From an uncultured Collinsella sp. (GTDB lineage: Bacteria > Actinomycetota > Coriobacteriia > Coriobacteriales > Coriobacteriaceae): a DNA stretch of 5,390 nucleotides. Below are positions 5,323-5,390 of the stretch, in pieces. The stretch covers positions 1 through 5,390 of the forward strand of contig CABUWR010000103.1 in NCBI GenBank assembly GCA_902495265.1. The letters run 5' to 3'. The stretch's first letter is position 1. Every line of letters begins with the position of its first letter. The notes beneath the pieces are model-generated. The model searched no databases. It was not told where the DNA came from and saw only the letters and a program-made list of their open reading frames with translations. The translations under genes and the position numbers were made by a program.

Positions 5323-5390
5323 ACGTGGCTCCAATCTGCCTCGGGGACTTACTGTACTGGCTATGTACCCATTGCCGTGCATTTAATCAC

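Noticed and set aside
5323..5382. N-terminal extension of HPF by 20 residues
   Set aside because: The family begins at MDIKVSGRK, and a ribosome binding site lies before that ATG; the extension has no homology and would place the binding site inside the coding region.

Overview
The window comes from a high-GC bacterial chromosome. Every convincing gene lies on the minus strand, so the natural reading direction is from base 5390 down to base 1. The gene families, the GC-rich coding sequence with AT-richer gaps, and strong AAGGAG-type ribosome binding sites suggest an anaerobic actinobacterium, perhaps of the Coriobacteriia (Collinsella-like). That placement is an inference from general style, not from a marker gene. 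I see no mobile element, CRISPR array, tRNA or rRNA.

Layout in the direction of transcription: (1) a long-form ribosome hibernation promoting factor (hpf, 5322-4738), followed by two consecutive hairpins, the second with a run of five Ts (a good intrinsic terminator); (2) a DegV-family fatty-acid-binding protein (4658-3705), whose ribosome binding site starts only 4 nt after that T run; (3) a 98-bp gap with a weak promoter candidate; (4) a tight four-gene cluster (3606-287) with gaps of 5, 15 and 6 nt. The cluster encodes a 3-hydroxyisobutyrate-dehydrogenase-family oxidoreductase with a His/Cys-rich C-terminal tail, a small membrane protein, a HEAT-like helical repeat protein, and an NAD-type isocitrate dehydrogenase. 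(5) After isocitrate dehydrogenase come two more hairpins, then an acidic unknown protein that runs off the left edge (160-1).

The most unusual object is the oxidoreductase tail. Its last 51 residues contain 14 His and 9 Cys, built largely from a 12-residue unit (36 bp in DNA) repeated three times. It looks like a metal-binding appendage of the type seen on nickel or zinc chaperones, here placed on a dehydrogenase. The tail gene is apparently translationally coupled to a membrane protein and co-oriented with a HEAT-like protein and isocitrate dehydrogenase. The functional link among the four is unknown. HPF stabilises inactive ribosomes, DegV binds fatty acids, and isocitrate dehydrogenase makes 2-oxoglutarate; these are ordinary housekeeping functions.
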